Assembly: GCA_027036755.1 (NCBI GenBank)
Contig: JALWDV010000229.1
Location: 1-14,036, forward strand
Origin: Anaerolineae bacterium
GTDB lineage: Bacteria; Chloroflexota; Anaerolineae; J102
DNA length: 14,036 nucleotides
Direction: 5' to 3'
Shown: positions 5,536 to 11,631 of the stretch, piece by piece
How the letters are laid out: each line of letters opens with the position of its first letter
How positions within the stretch are numbered: the stretch's first letter is position 1
Notes under the pieces: model-generated
Database searches by the model: none
The model's input: the letters and a program-made list of their open reading frames with translations, nothing else
Told to the model about the DNA's origin: nothing
Translations under genes and position numbers: made by a program

Positions 5536-6317
5536 TTCCACTCTCTCCAGTCATCGGGCAGGACGCCGCGCTGGCGGGCGCCGTCCTGCAAGTGGTTGCA
5601 GCCGCATGTAGGCGGATGAGGTAGGGACGCTAAGATGGCGGGCAGGGCTTGCAACACCTCACGCGTGGCCCGCCGCACCTCCCCCTTGCCATAGGCCCGC
5701 TCTCGGTCCGCGCCGTGCGCCGTAATCAGCCCGATGGCCGCAAAGCACAGCTCCATCTCCTTGGCCAGATAAGTCTCGGGCACGAGATTGAGCCCCCGCG
5801 CGTGGGCGCCCCATTGCCGGAACATGCGGGCCTCGGCTGCAGTTTCGTGCCGCGGGCCCTCGTCGCCCAGATAGATGACGGGCCGGGCCGCGGGCAAATG
5901 TTCCCGAATCGCAGCGCTGATGTCGGGGCAGAAGGGGGGCTTCTGGGAGATGTATCCGGCTCCACTCTGCTCGAAGAAGGTGGTCGGCTGGTGTTTGGTC
6001 CAGTCGATGTAATCCACGGGCAGGACGATGTCGCCCCGGGTCAGGTCGTGCGCCAGCCCCACCATGCCTTCGATGGCGAGGATGCGCTGCACGCCCAGCG
6101 ATTTGGCGGCCCAGATGGTCGCCCGGGGATCGGTGCGGGTGGGAGACCCGAAATAGGGCAGTATCCAGACGCCGGTTGCGGCATCGGGCTGCCGGCGGCG
6201 GGCCAGCGGGCCGACCGGGCCAAAGGGCGTATCGATCGCGCGATCTTCGGTCAGATCACCCAGCATCTCCAGAGAGCGGGGCGGGACGGGTTGGGCGAGA
6301 ATCAGCAAGTGAGGCAT
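5532..6317 (-). CDS. Degenerate MTAP/PNP-family protein
   Basis: This 261-residue protein clearly belongs to the MTA phosphorylase / purine nucleoside phosphorylase family: TPFGPVGPL (30-38), TIWAAKSLGV (67-76), RGDIVLPVDYIDWTK (94-108), PPFCPDI (127-133), GDEGPRHETAAEARMFRQWGA (151-171) and PETYLAKEMELCFAAI (180-195). It nevertheless lacks several functional elements. There is no glycine-rich phosphate loop at the N-terminus, the RHG motif reads YFGS, GMT is GLN (175-177), and the TDYD purine-binding motif is TAHG (199-202). It may be an altered-specificity enzyme, an inactive partner of the intact homologue encoded 30 bases upstream, or something else. A Cys- and His-bearing tail (CGCNH, near 239-243) is unusual. 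No ribosome-binding site is evident; the stop overlaps the aldolase start. Confidence 0.8.
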   Translation of the reverse strand: MPHLLILAQPVPPRSLEMLGDLTEDRAIDTPFGPVGPLARRRQPDAATGVWILPYFGSPTRTDPRATIWAAKSLGVQRILAIEGMVGLAHDLTRGDIVLPVDYIDWTKHQPTTFFEQSGAGYISQKPPFCPDISAAIREHLPAARPVIYLGDEGPRHETAAEARMFRQWGAHARGLNLVPETYLAKEMELCFAAIGLITAHGADRERAYGKGEVRRATREVLQALPAILASLPHPPTCGCNHLQDGARQRGVLPDDWREWK

Positions 6318-6360
6318 AGGGAATTGTCAATAGCTAATGGCAGATTGCTAATGATCAATG
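6318..6360. repeat. Simple-text repeat between the two phosphorylase genes
   Basis: On the minus strand the gap and the last codons of the upstream gene consist of near-repeats of short words (CATTGAT, CATTAGC, AATCTGC, CATTAGC, TATTGAC). The upstream gene ends inside it (stop 6350-6348), so its last two residues come from the repeat. This is the only spacer between the two phosphorylase genes. Confidence 0.5.
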
Positions 6361-7127
6361 AGGGAGGCGGCGCGGAGGAGGATGGGCAGACAGGTGCGGG
6401 CGACCTCCGGGCCGAACTGGCGTTTGGGCGGACGGCCCATCTCCCGGCCCGTGGCGTAGTTGGTCACGTAGCACAGAGAAGCATACCTGATCCCGACTTC
6501 CTGCGCCAAAAACGCCTCGGGCGAAAGCGTCATGCCCACCACATCTGCGCCCGCCCGCCGGTACAGATCGATCTCGGCCTCGGTCTCCAGTCGCGGGCCT
6601 TCGGTGCAAACGTAGACAGGATTTGGGATTTGGGATTGCGGATTTGGGATTTGGGATTGGATGGCGGCGCGGGCCGCGGGATGAAAGGCGGGCCCGGATG
6701 CGGGTTTGAGATCGGGATGACCGAAGGTCGTTATCCGGCTGCGGGTGAAGTCGAGGATATCCGCGGGAGCGACCAGATCGCCGACTTCCAGCGAGGGATG
6801 GATGGCCCCGACGCCGTTCCACGAGAACATTGTGCGCGCCCCCAACATCTTCGCCGTCCACACAATGGCCCGATGGTTGAGAAACGCGGCCGAGCGCTGC
6901 AAGACATCCTTGCCATGTCGCGAGCAGAAGGCCACGGACGGCTGACCGGGATCAGGCTGCAGCAAGGTGATGGGCGGACTTTCGCCGTAGGGCGTCTGCA
7001 GAGAGAAGACCGGGCCTGCGGGCCGCCAGGGCGTCAAGTCCAGGCCATACGCCGCGGTGCCGCCGATGATGAGCACCGATAGCAGCGGTTCCTCATTACC
7101 CAAAGGGTTTTGTCGCCTGCCAGTCAC
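6348..7127 (-). CDS. MTAP/PNP-family nucleoside phosphorylase, probably 6-oxopurine type
   Basis: Family members split a purine nucleoside with phosphate, giving the free base and a (thio)ribose-1-phosphate. This 259-residue protein keeps the working motifs: IGGTAAYG (21-28, phosphate loop), TPYGESPPI (45-53), SRHG (69-72), NHRAIVWTAKMLGA (84-97), TEGPRLETEAE (175-185), VGMTLSPEAFLAQE (197-210) and VTNYATG (221-227). The Asn in TNYATG replaces the adenine-selecting Asp of MTA phosphorylases (TDYD), suggesting 6-oxopurine nucleosides such as methylthioinosine or inosine; that is inference. Residues 157-170 (QSQIPNPQSQIPNP) come from a DNA simple repeat. The start is GTG 7127, 5 bases after the hepT stop; a later GTG at the VLIIGG codons is an alternative. 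Confidence 0.87.
   Translation of the reverse strand: MTGRRQNPLGNEEPLLSVLIIGGTAAYGLDLTPWRPAGPVFSLQTPYGESPPITLLQPDPGQPSVAFCSRHGKDVLQRSAAFLNHRAIVWTAKMLGARTMFSWNGVGAIHPSLEVGDLVAPADILDFTRSRITTFGHPDLKPASGPAFHPAARAAIQSQIPNPQSQIPNPVYVCTEGPRLETEAEIDLYRRAGADVVGMTLSPEAFLAQEVGIRYASLCYVTNYATGREMGRPPKRQFGPEVARTCLPILLRAASLIDH
6619..6660. repeat. Two 21-base simple-repeat units inside a coding region
   Basis: On the plus strand two 21-base units, each made of ggattt-ggattt-type words, stand in tandem and differ only in the last base. The length is a multiple of three, so the host gene stays open and gains QSQIPNPQSQIPNP just before the EGPR motif. Confidence 0.85.
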
Positions 7128-7132
7128 CGTTT

Positions 7133-7480
7133 TCAGATTTCCCAGGAATGGTCCGCGGCAATGACATACAGTTCATCCAACAACGCCGGAACATCTCTTT
7201 GCGACGTCACCCACACCTCATCCCAATCAACCAAATCATAGGCGTGGATAAGGTGATCCCGCATCCCTGAGATGTTTCGCCAGGGAATGCGGGGATATTG
7301 TTTTTTGAGATCAGAAGAAAGCCTTTTCACGCCCTCGCCGATCACTAGCAGTTGATACAGCACAGCCGACCGCGTCTTGAGATCATCAAGAAACGTCTCC
7401 CTAGAGAAGCCACCGGTGAAAACGATAATGGCTTGGGCCGCTTGAGCAATATCAATTACGGTCGATTCATCTCGGTTCAT
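7133..7480 (-). CDS. hepT: HepT-like HEPN-domain RNase toxin
   Basis: This is the toxin half of a HepT/MntA toxin-antitoxin system (HEPN, formerly DUF86). HepT is an RNase that MntA silences by AMPylating a tyrosine. The protein is 115 residues, a normal length. The RX4-6H and HXY motifs are complete in MRDHLIHAYDLVDWD: Arg74, His79 and Tyr81, the last being the expected AMPylation target. LYQLLVIGEGVKRLS (41-55) is the conserved first helix region. The ATG at 7480 overlaps mntA by 14 bases, the usual coupled arrangement with antitoxin first. Its stop is only 5 bases before the phosphorylase gene, so it may be co-transcribed with the nucleoside salvage genes. Confidence 0.92.
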   Translation of the reverse strand: MNRDESTVIDIAQAAQAIIVFTGGFSRETFLDDLKTRSAVLYQLLVIGEGVKRLSSDLKKQYPRIPWRNISGMRDHLIHAYDLVDWDEVWVTSQRDVPALLDELYVIAADHSWEI

Positions 7481-7805
7481 AAGCTTCTTCGCGGCTACTG
7501 AAAATGACCTGGGCGTTTTGTTGTATCTCCTGGCGAATCACTCGATTGCCGCTGTTGATCACAGCGCGTTTACTAATGAGATCGACCTTTCGCCCAAATA
7601 TCTCCTCAAGCTCTCTTTGCATCTGAATATGATCGAAAAGTCCCCAGCGGGAATCTTCATCAAAATCGATGAGGATGTCGATATCACTTTTAGACCCGAA
7701 GTCGCTCCGTACGACCGAGCCGAAAAGGCTCAGCTCGCGAACATTCCACCGACGACCGAAGTCGGCGATTTTATCCTCGGGGAACAAACCTGGAGACAGA
7801 AACAT
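7467..7805 (-). CDS. mntA: MntA-like minimal nucleotidyltransferase antitoxin
   Basis: This protein transfers AMP from ATP to HepT and thereby inactivates it. It belongs to the minimal nucleotidyltransferase (pol-beta) family: LFGS with the exact GSX10DXD motif (Gly29, Ser30, Asp41, Asp43) and a third acidic residue in KVDLIS (Asp75), so it appears catalytically complete. I place the start at ATG 7805 (112 residues, MFLSPGLFPEDK). An in-frame ATG at 7838 would add 11 residues, but it lies inside the terminal repeat of the palindromic element inserted just upstream, so it is unlikely to be the original start. Neither start has a good ribosome-binding site. The insertion probably removed or replaced the native upstream region. 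Confidence 0.88.
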   Translation of the reverse strand: MFLSPGLFPEDKIADFGRRWNVRELSLFGSVVRSDFGSKSDIDILIDFDEDSRWGLFDHIQMQRELEEIFGRKVDLISKRAVINSGNRVIRQEIQQNAQVIFSSREEAYEPR

Positions 7806-7825
7806 AATTGGATGCACTGCAAAAA

Positions 7826-8026
7826 GGTTTCTTGGCATGGTTCATTCTCATTCAAAACCATCTTTACAATTTCTCCGTCAAACGTCATACGTCAAACGTC
7901 AAAAAGAGCCTGTTTCGCCACGTTTTGACGTTTGACGCTTTACGTTTGACGTGCTTTGCCAGGCGTTGCCCCTATTGAAATTGTAAAGCTGAAGGAAGGA
8001 CGGTCTGAACCATGCCGCGGTTTCTC
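7826..8026. mobile_element. Palindromic MITE-like element, copy 2
   Basis: The element is 7834-8016 (183 bases), from GGCATGGTTCA to TGAACCATGCC, and is nearly identical to copy 1 except for one fewer 14-base unit on each arm. The word GGTTTCT lies on both sides (7826-7832 and 8019-8025). This is a probable 7-bp target duplication if one extra base on the left and two on the right belong to the element or are sequence drift. It sits directly upstream of mntA. No protein is encoded. Confidence 0.83.
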
Positions 8027-8027
8027 A

Positions 8028-8135
8028 ATACGGAGACACGGAGGACAAAGAGAAAAATAAGGGGATTCACGGAGAAAATCCTCTCCAAACCTTATCTTTT
8101 TCCTTCGCTCCTTCGTATCTTTGTGGCCTTTTTTC
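8028..8135. repeat. Degenerate 'cggaggacaaag' text palindrome
   Basis: The left arm (8028-8070) is built of cggagacacggagg, caaagag and ggattcacgg words. The right arm (8089-8132) is built of complementary words (cttatc, tccttcg, cttcgtatctttgtgg). It resembles the stretch at 1658-1745 in style but not in exact sequence. It begins 12 bases after the end of hairpin copy 2. An open frame through it has no recognisable protein. Bases 8136-8236 hold nothing I can identify. Confidence 0.5.
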
Positions 8136-8236
8136 AGGAAAATCATAATTTTGTCGATGACAGCGATATCGATAGTCTAGTCGAGTTTCGGGAGATTGTC
8201 AAGCAATCTTTTCTCAGCCCAGCAATTTCAGATTTG

Positions 8237-8428
8237 GGCATGGTTCATTTCGTCCATTGGGAACTTGACACATTCTGCCAGGTATTTCGCCGCAGGATAG
8301 TTGATGTTCAGACACTTGGTATTCGAATCACCCCGGAACAGAGGCAATATCTACAATATCCAGTATCCAATATCCATTCTCCCACAGCCAATTTGTCAAG
8401 CTCCAAAACATCTCTTTTGAACCATGCC
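8237..8428. mobile_element. Related palindromic element, copy 4, with the same termini and a different interior
   Basis: It runs from GGCATGGTTCA to TGAACCATGCC (192 bases). The arms share a second symmetric block: GGAACTTGACA (8260-8270, 23 bases in) against TGTCAAGCTCC (8394-8404, 24 bases from the other end), 10 of 11 pairs. A TGCCAGG word echoes the TTGCCAGG of copies 1-3, but the CAAACGT repeats are absent. The interior includes a simple run of 'atatcca' words (8346-8378). No clear target duplication is visible. Confidence 0.65.
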
Positions 8429-8461
8429 TAAATTCGGAATTGCTTTGTCAACAGATTTCGG

Positions 8462-8491
8462 TTGTGAGAACGCTCAGCGCGATGGTAAAAT
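8462..8491 (+). promoter_or_regulatory. Promoter of the lysE-type operon, predicted leaderless
   Basis: TTGTGA (8462-8467), an 18-base spacer and TAAAAT (8486-8491, five of six consensus bases) end 6 bases before the ATG at 8498. This is the same -10-to-ATG distance as in front of menG and the PIN toxin. No Shine-Dalgarno is present. Confidence 0.55.
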
Positions 8492-8497
8492 TCAGAG

Positions 8498-9115
8498 ATG
8501 AGCTACATCCTCCTCGGTTTATCTCTGGGATTGAGCGCGGGCCTGGCCCCGGGCCCGCTACTGGCCCTGGTCATCCAGCGCACCTTGCGGTACGGCGTCG
8601 CCAGTGGTCTGCGCATCGCCATCGCCCCCCTCATCACCGATTTCCCCATCGTGATCCTGGCGCTGCTCATCATCTCGCGCCTGCCCGAAATCTACTTGAA
8701 CGCCATGATGACCCTGGGCGGGGCGTTTGTGCTCTGGCTGGCCTTCGAGGCCTGGCGAGACGCAGCAGACATCACCCCCGAGAACGCCGGAACAGCTTCC
8801 ATCCAGCAAGATTTGCTGCGCGGCGCGATGATCAACTTTCTCAACCCGCATCCCTACCTGTTTTGGGGCGCGGTGGGCGCGCCCCTCGTCGTCCGGGCGT
8901 GGAACCAGAATCCCTGGCACGCGATAGGGTTCATCACGACATTCTACGCCCTTCTGGTCGGCAGCAAAGTGGTCTTGGCCCTGATTTTGGGCCGCGTTCG
9001 CCACCTGCCGCCGCATCGCTATCATCGTCTCATGCAATTCACCTCCTTGCTCCTGCTTGCCGCGGGCGGCTTCATGCTCTACGCCGCCTGGCAGGGATTC
9101 ATGACAGGCTCATGA
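8498..9115 (+). CDS. LysE/RhtB family exporter
   Basis: This is a small membrane exporter of the LysE superfamily, whose members pump out amino acids or related small molecules. The 205-residue length is typical. The N-terminal LSLGLSAGLAPGPLLALV carries the family APGP motif (17-20), NFLNPHPYLFW is the second conserved loop, and hydrophobic segments are visible at about 2-26, 40-60, 65-83, 115-135, 140-166 and 178-202, giving about six membrane passes. It heads a four-gene operon and overlaps the GNAT gene by 4 bases (ATGA). The substrate is unknown. The start is supported by the beginning of the first membrane helix and the promoter spacing. Confidence 0.88.
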   Translation: MSYILLGLSLGLSAGLAPGPLLALVIQRTLRYGVASGLRIAIAPLITDFPIVILALLIISRLPEIYLNAMMTLGGAFVLWLAFEAWRDAADITPENAGTASIQQDLLRGAMINFLNPHPYLFWGAVGAPLVVRAWNQNPWHAIGFITTFYALLVGSKVVLALILGRVRHLPPHRYHRLMQFTSLLLLAAGGFMLYAAWQGFMTGS

Positions 9116-10017
9116 TCGAGGCGTCCGTCTTACGTTCCGGCGACGTCCCCGCCCTGGCCAGGCTGTGGACGCAAGCCCTCGCGGAGCGGGGCGGTGACTG
9201 CGGGCTCTCTGTGCAGGAGCTGAAAGACCGCGTCCTGCTACATGGCGGCGAACCGCGCGCCATTCTCGCCATCGATTCCAAAGGCTGGATTGTCGCCCGC
9301 AGCGATGGCAAGCTGGTAGGCTTCGCCCACTGCACGGTTGGACGCTTTCCGGGAGACGATCCCGAAACCCTCCGCGGCGTGCTGCGTTCGATCATCCTGG
9401 CCCCGGACGCGCCCGAAGCGACCAGCCGGATATTGCTGTGCGCGGCGGACGCCTATTTCCGCACAAAATCCGATTTGGCGAACATCCTGGCCTTTCCGCT
9501 GGAGGCGGGCTACCCGCGCCTGAATTCTGGACGGGGCGCGCTTTCTCACGACCAATGGCTCCTCATGGACGCCCTGGGCCAGGCGGGCTATCGCCTGACG
9601 AAACGATGGCTGTTTTATGAACAGCGTTTCTCCGGCCCCATCGCCGAACACCTGCCGCAGATTCCGGGTCTGAAACTAACCTGGTCGGATTCAGGAACCG
9701 AGGAATTCGCGCTGCAAGCATGGTCGGGCCAGGCCGCCATCGCCTTCGCCCGATTTTTGGAACTGCCCCAGCCCGACCATTGCCAGCGCCCCCGCGCGGC
9801 TCTGCTCTATCGCCTTCAGGTGCTCCCGGAATTCCAGCGGCAGGGCGTTGGGAAATGGCTGCTGGAGCGGGGAAGCAACCACCTCATCGCCCGCGGCGTC
9901 TCCCGCCTGCTGGTGGACGCGCCCCACGAGGACTCACTTTTTCAATCCCGCCTCCGCCGCCTGGGTTTTTATGAACAACCCCAGCGCGGCTACGCCTACG
10001 AAAAACCTCATGCCTGA
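9112..10017 (+). CDS. Double GNAT-domain N-acetyltransferase
   Basis: This is a probable acetyl-CoA-dependent N-acyltransferase of 301 residues, about twice a single GNAT domain. The C-terminal half is the better preserved: LLYRLQVLPEFQRQGVGKWLLERG (231-254) contains the acetyl-CoA loop QRQGVG (242-247), followed by GVSRLLVDA and LRRLGFYE, the usual last strands. The N-terminal half (SVLRSGDVPALARLW, GKLVGFAHC, GVLRSIILAPDAPEATSRILLCAADAYF) has the GNAT order but no intact Q/RxxGxG loop, so it is likely degenerate. The start ATG overlaps the exporter stop as ATGA, and the end overlaps the next gene by 8 bases. The substrate is unknown; a link to the exporter or the downstream kinase-like protein is only suggested by the operon. 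Confidence 0.85.
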   Translation: MIEASVLRSGDVPALARLWTQALAERGGDCGLSVQELKDRVLLHGGEPRAILAIDSKGWIVARSDGKLVGFAHCTVGRFPGDDPETLRGVLRSIILAPDAPEATSRILLCAADAYFRTKSDLANILAFPLEAGYPRLNSGRGALSHDQWLLMDALGQAGYRLTKRWLFYEQRFSGPIAEHLPQIPGLKLTWSDSGTEEFALQAWSGQAAIAFARFLELPQPDHCQRPRAALLYRLQVLPEFQRQGVGKWLLERGSNHLIARGVSRLLVDAPHEDSLFQSRLRRLGFYEQPQRGYAYEKPHA

Positions 10018-10447
10018 AACGCCCGCCCCGGGTCATTACGCCCCCAAAACCATTTTTCGGATTTACCCCCTGCTTTTTCTGGTCGCCGCCATCTGGCTTG
10101 GCAGCGAGACATGGAAACGCCAGAGCATCATCTGGCTGATCATGTTCGTTGGCGTAGGGTTTATCGCCATCAGGCTGATTCTGGGCGCATTCGCCTGGGC
10201 TGAATTCGATGGCGAGACCTTTGTGTATCACACGCCCCTGCGCAAATCCCACCGCGTCGATAAGGGACAACTGGCCCTGGTGGAGATGGGAGGCCGCAAA
10301 AACCAGGCGTTGATCATCGGCTATCACCCCCGAAACGAAGACGGCCTCATCGATCTGGACAGGATGAAATACATCAACTGCGTGCCGCTGGAGGGCCAGA
10401 ACGAACTTTACGACCTGCTGCTGGCGGCCATGCCCAAAATCTCATGA
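10010..10447 (+). CDS. Small two-helix membrane protein with a PH-like cytoplasmic domain
   Basis: This 145-residue protein of unknown function has two hydrophobic helices (about 15-31 and 38-62). A soluble C-terminal part, FDGETFVYHTPLRKSHRVDKGQLALVE and onward, resembles the short beta-rich bacterial PH-type domains found on membrane proteins of the DUF304 kind. That resemblance is by pattern only. It overlaps the GNAT gene by 8 bases at the start and the next gene by 4 bases (ATGA) at the end, so it is an integral operon member. The start at 10010 is the first ATG giving a sensible cytoplasmic N-terminus before helix 1. Confidence 0.72.
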   Translation: MPETPAPGHYAPKTIFRIYPLLFLVAAIWLGSETWKRQSIIWLIMFVGVGFIAIRLILGAFAWAEFDGETFVYHTPLRKSHRVDKGQLALVEMGGRKNQALIIGYHPRNEDGLIDLDRMKYINCVPLEGQNELYDLLLAAMPKIS

Positions 10448-11484
10448 CGACAATCCCGCCCGCACTGCTGTGGGGCGTGCGACGCTATCTGGCCGCGCCC
10501 CAGGCCCGCATCACCGCCATACAGCGCCAGCCCTTTGCCGGCGGCCTCTCGGGCAGCCGCTTCGAATACTGGCGGCTGAGCCTGCGGCGGGCGGGCGCGA
10601 CCGCCAGTCTGATGCTGGTGTACAAACATGGCTCTGTGGTGGCGGGCGCGCTCATGCAGGGCGCGGCGCAGCGCGAAGCGCTGACTTACGCCAATCTGCC
10701 CGAACGACTGCCCCTCACCCTGCCCAAAGTCGTGGCCCTCGATGCGCCTGCGGGCGATATCTGGATGCTGCCCCTGCCGCCCGCCAAAACCGCTTCGCAC
10801 TGGCGCGCCCATTGGGACGCAGCCGACGTGCGCGCGGTCATCGCAGATCTCGCCCGGCTGCATGTCGCTTTTGGGGATCAAGACGACGTCGCCCGGGACC
10901 GGGCGTGGTTGCTGCGCCCCACCCTCGCAGATGCGCCCCGACTGCTGGCCGATGGTCGCGCGGGCCTGGAGGCGCTGGCCGCAGCGGACGATTACGACGA
11001 CATCCTCACGCCCGAACGGGTCGAACGCCTGTTGCAACTGACCCGAAATCCAGACGCACTGCTGACGACGCTCAACGCCGGGCCCATGACCTTGCTCCAC
11101 GGCGACGCCGGATTCCAGAACATCGCCATCACCCGAGACGGGCGCGAGCGCATCTGGTATGACTGGCAGTTGGCAAGCTGGGGTCCGCTCGCGCTGGATT
11201 GGGCCACATTTTTGCATCCCTGGGGCTATCCCAAAGCCAAACCGCCCATCGATGCAGAGACGATGACCGCGCATTATCTACACGAATTGCAGCATCGGGG
11301 CGTCTTGCTGCAATCGGAGACCTTCGCCCGCCAGCTCGACGCGGCCTTCTTGTGGCGCTGGCTCATCCAATGGGCGCCGCTGTTGGGCAAATACCGCGAA
11401 CGCCTGCGCCCGGAAGTGTATCGCCGACTGGGCGCGGCGTTTGAGTTGTATCACTGGCCCGCTTTGGCCCGCCAGACATGCTGA
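10444..11484 (+). CDS. APH/choline-kinase-fold phosphotransferase
   Basis: This is a 346-residue protein of the aminoglycoside phosphotransferase / choline kinase superfamily, which phosphorylates small hydroxyl-bearing molecules with ATP. The N-lobe includes FAGGLSGSRFEYWRL (31-45) and LVYKHG with a candidate ATP-binding Lys61. The Brenner-type catalytic motif is LLHGDAGFQNIAI (217-229: Asp221 catalytic, Asn226 metal), and WYDWQLASWGPLALDWATFL (238-257) supplies the metal-binding Asp240 and the DxA-like segment. The C-lobe is rich in Trp (WRWLIQWAP). It is the last gene of the exporter-GNAT-PH operon. Known relatives act on aminoglycosides, choline, homoserine, sugars or macrolides; the substrate here cannot be deduced. 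Confidence 0.85.
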   Translation: MTTIPPALLWGVRRYLAAPQARITAIQRQPFAGGLSGSRFEYWRLSLRRAGATASLMLVYKHGSVVAGALMQGAAQREALTYANLPERLPLTLPKVVALDAPAGDIWMLPLPPAKTASHWRAHWDAADVRAVIADLARLHVAFGDQDDVARDRAWLLRPTLADAPRLLADGRAGLEALAAADDYDDILTPERVERLLQLTRNPDALLTTLNAGPMTLLHGDAGFQNIAITRDGRERIWYDWQLASWGPLALDWATFLHPWGYPKAKPPIDAETMTAHYLHELQHRGVLLQSETFARQLDAAFLWRWLIQWAPLLGKYRERLRPEVYRRLGAAFELYHWPALARQTC

Positions 11485-11583
11485 AAACCGGGGCAAGGTG
11501 ATATAGGTCATAGTCAACGGGTGGGGACTGCGCGAAACTTGAATGAGTGCACCCATGTTGGCTGCATTTGTGTTCGATGATGA

Positions 11584-11608
11584 TATTCAACAAATTGAAT
11601 AACTTCAA
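11584..11608 (+). promoter_or_regulatory. Possible operator in the maeB leader
   Basis: TATTCAA-CAAA-TTGAATA (11584-11601) is a perfect 7-bp inverted repeat, and a second TTCAA (11604-11608) repeats the half-site. It lies just upstream of the maeB ribosome-binding site and could bind a regulator or form a small hairpin in the mRNA. A convincing promoter for maeB was not found in the 147-base gap. Confidence 0.3.
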
Positions 11609-11631
11609 AAACCCAAAAGGAGTTGTAAACA

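Noticed and set aside
5649..7082. Very long plus-strand open frame of 477 codons opposite the two phosphorylase genes
   Set aside because: It spans two well-supported minus-strand genes and their gap, and its translation reads as high-GC antisense without family motifs.
8012..8431. Plus-strand open frame of 139 codons
   Set aside because: It runs through the end of hairpin copy 2, a text palindrome and copy 4; every part is explained by repeats and no protein family is recognisable.
8231..8436. Target duplication around element copy 4
   Set aside because: The flanks (AATTTCAG on the left, AATTCGG on the right) are only loosely alike and not adjacent to the termini, so I do not claim a duplication.
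8440..9111. Upstream extension of the GNAT reading frame
   Set aside because: This part overlaps the LysE-type gene in another frame; GNAT homology begins at the ATG at 9112, which overlaps the previous stop as ATGA.
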